From: Spirochaetota bacterium
GTDB lineage: Bacteria; Spirochaetota; Spirochaetia; DSM-27196; PWMO01
Length of the DNA: 6,892 nucleotides
Direction of reading: 5' to 3'
Assembly (NCBI GenBank): GCA_009908925.1
Contig: JAAAOH010000146.1
Location: forward strand, 1 to 6,892
A program made the translations under genes and the position numbers. Position 1 is the first letter of the stretch. Every line of letters starts with the position of its first letter. The notes beneath the pieces are model-generated. The model did no database searches, was not told the DNA's origin, and was given only the letters and a program-made list of their open reading frames with translations. Positions 5,498 through 6,892 of the stretch are shown here, in pieces.

Positions 5498-6892
5498 ATG
5501 GATAAATTTCGTGAAAACTTTCGTGAAGAAGCATTTGAGCTCTTGAACTCGCTTGAGGCCTCCCTCCTCGAGCTCGAGAACAATCCGGATAACCAGGCCG
5601 AGATTTCCGCCGTATTCCGCTCCATGCATACGATCAAGGGCTCCGCCGCGATGTTCGGTTTCGACCACATCTCTGAGTTCGCGCATGAGATCGAGAACAT
5701 GATGGAGTTTCTCCGCGACGGGCGCATCGGCGTGACCGATGAGCTGATAAACCTCACGCTGAAAGCCCGTGATCATATCAGGGAGTTGCTGGACATCGAC
5801 GATGAGGTGCCGAAAGAGGTGCGGGAGACCTCGGAGCGCATACAGCTCGAGTTCAAGGAGCACGTCGTCGGTCTCCTCGAGCCGCAGGCTCCGCCGAGCG
5901 ATGCGCCGAGCGCCCCGGAAGGCGATCTCTCATCGATCGGGGACGAAACGGGCGCCGGGGATCAGGCCGAGACCGATGCGACCGCTGACACCGCCACGAC
6001 AAGCGTCGACGAGAACACCGCCGACTCAAGCGAGCTCGACCACTACGTAACCTACCGTGTACGGTTCAAGCCGAACAGCGACATTTTCCGAAACGGCACC
6101 CGACCGCTGATGTTGCTGCGCGAGCTCGCGGAGTTCGGTGACTGTACCAGTGTGCCCTACACCGATCGCATCCCCGACCTCGCTACCCTCGATCCGGAGA
6201 GCTGCTACACGCAGTGGGACGTCGTACTGACCACGAAAAAGCCTGCTTCGGCTATTCGGGACGTGTTCATTTTCGTCGAGGACGACTGCGAGCTTTCGAT
6301 CAACGTCATCGACGATCTCTCCGAGGTTGAGGAGAATCACAAGCGCCTCGGTGAGATCCTCGCGGATCGCGGTGTAGTCCCGCGGGAGGCCATCGATCGT
6401 GCTGCAGAGAAACAGAAGCGTCTCGGCGAAGTGCTTGTCGAGGACGGCGTGGACCAGCGTGAGATCGAATCCGCCCTCCAGGAGCAACAGCACGTCGACC
6501 GCTCCCGCAAAAAGTTCCAGCAGGAGCTCTCCAGCTCGAGTATCCGCGTCAGCTCGGAGAAGCTCGACCACCTCGTCGATCTCGTCGGCGAGATCGTTAC
6601 CCTGCAGGCGCGCCTGAGTCAGACCTCGACGCGGATGGAGGACGCGGGGCTGAACTCGATAGCCGAGAACTTCGAGCGACTCACCGACGAGCTCCGCGAC
6701 TCCACCATGAGCATCCGCATGCTCCCCATCGGGACAACCTTTTCCAAGTTCCGTCGTCTCGTTCGCGATCTCAGCCAGGAGTTGGGCAAAGAGGTGGAAA
6801 TGGAGGCGAACGGCGGCGAGACGGAGCTCGACAAGACGGTCATAGAGCGACTCAACGATCCTCTCGTACACATCATCCGGAACGCCATCGAC
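5498..6892 (+). CDS. cheA: Chemotaxis sensor histidine kinase CheA (3' end outside window)
   Basis: CheA takes signals from methyl-accepting receptors through CheW, autophosphorylates, and passes phosphate to CheY to control flagellar rotation. The 465 visible residues give, in order: the P1 histidine phosphotransfer domain (about 1-125) with phospho-acceptor His44 in MHTIKGSA; an acidic Ala/Asp/Thr-rich linker (about 128-180); a P2-like domain (about 181-275, hallmarks YRVRFKP, LLRELAEFG, FVEDDCELSI); two tandem KRLGE repeats (282-331); the P3 dimerisation helices (about 345-405, from RVSSEKLDHLVDLVGEI); and the start of the P4 ATPase domain with the N-box (His458, Asn462). The frame is open to the last base. 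The rest of P4 (G1, F and G2 boxes) and the CheW-like P5 domain must lie beyond the window. The P2-like region is not the enteric P2 type and resembles that of spirochaete and deltaproteobacterial CheA. The gene is probably co-transcribed with the STAS gene from the promoter at 5099-5127. Identification is very secure. Confidence 0.97.
   Translation, partial: MDKFRENFREEAFELLNSLEASLLELENNPDNQAEISAVFRSMHTIKGSAAMFGFDHISEFAHEIENMMEFLRDGRIGVTDELINLTLKARDHIRELLDIDDEVPKEVRETSERIQLEFKEHVVGLLEPQAPPSDAPSAPEGDLSSIGDETGAGDQAETDATADTATTSVDENTADSSELDHYVTYRVRFKPNSDIFRNGTRPLMLLRELAEFGDCTSVPYTDRIPDLATLDPESCYTQWDVVLTTKKPASAIRDVFIFVEDDCELSINVIDDLSEVEENHKRLGEILADRGVVPREAIDRAAEKQKRLGEVLVEDGVDQREIESALQEQQHVDRSRKKFQQELSSSSIRVSSEKLDHLVDLVGEIVTLQARLSQTSTRMEDAGLNSIAENFERLTDELRDSTMSIRMLPIGTTFSKFRRLVRDLSQELGKEVEMEANGGETELDKTVIERLNDPLVHIIRNAID
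6341..6490 (+). repeat. Two tandem 25-residue KRLGE[I/V]L repeats inside CheA
   Basis: Residues 282-306 begin KRLGEILADRGVVPREAID and residues 307-331 begin KRLGEVLVEDGVDQREIES. Each has an LGE-x-L-x2-x-G-V core and ends in a Gln-containing helix. The pattern is like the small helical 'LGEILVExGxV...ALxxQ' module also seen at the N-terminus of type II secretion ATPases (GspE_N-like). It sits between the P2-like domain and P3, so it may act as a spacer or docking element. The function is unknown. Confidence 0.7.

Noticed and set aside
5147..5863. 238-residue minus-strand open frame across the STAS-cheA junction
   Set aside because: It is antisense to two recognised domains (STAS and P1), with no motif or plausible start context.
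6026..6871. 281-residue minus-strand open frame opposite cheA
   Set aside because: It is antisense to the P2-like, repeat and P3/P4 regions of CheA; a codon-bias shadow.

Overview
The window is a dense bacterial chromosomal segment, G+C-rich (about 60% by eye), with every recognisable gene on the + strand. It holds five protein-coding genes. The first and last run off the window edges. No RNA gene, insertion sequence, CRISPR array or phage gene was recognised. The gene content (FtsH, an exported TPR protein, a lipoprotein with a loose 'LTSC' lipobox, a STAS protein and a multidomain CheA with a non-enteric P2 region) fits a free-living, high-GC spirochaete of the Spirochaeta type best. This is an inference from gene style and context, and a deltaproteobacterium-like source cannot be excluded.

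Region 1 (1-5083) is a tightly packed three-gene block. It starts with the 3' part of ftsH, the membrane AAA+ zinc protease. An exported TPR protein follows, overlapping ftsH by 4 bases (ATGA). Its C-terminal half carries 24-residue-spaced, calcium-loop-like DxDxDGxx[D/E] repeats. The third gene overlaps the second by 8 bases. It encodes a predicted lipoprotein serine protease of the HtrA/DegP (S1C) family, with a helical TPR-like N-terminal region, one clear PDZ domain and a probable divergent second PDZ. The overlaps imply one mRNA and translational coupling. Taken together, the block looks like an envelope protein quality-control unit.

Region 2 (5084-5132) is the only clear regulatory gap. 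It is AT-rich (15 G/C of 49) and contains a sigma70-type promoter, TATACA-N17-TATAAT, with a 13-bp palindrome between the two hexamers. The -10 box ends five bases before the next start codon, so that transcript may be leaderless.

Region 3 (5133-6892) is a chemotaxis segment. A small STAS protein without the phosphorylatable serine is followed, after 35 bases, by cheA. CheA is cut by the window end inside its ATP-binding domain. In order it carries the P1 histidine phosphotransfer domain, an acidic linker, a P2-like domain, two tandem 'KRLGE' repeats of 25 residues, the P3 dimerisation helices and the start of P4. In spirochaetes cheW, cheX and cheY commonly follow cheA, so they are the expected genes just past the window, but they are not visible here.
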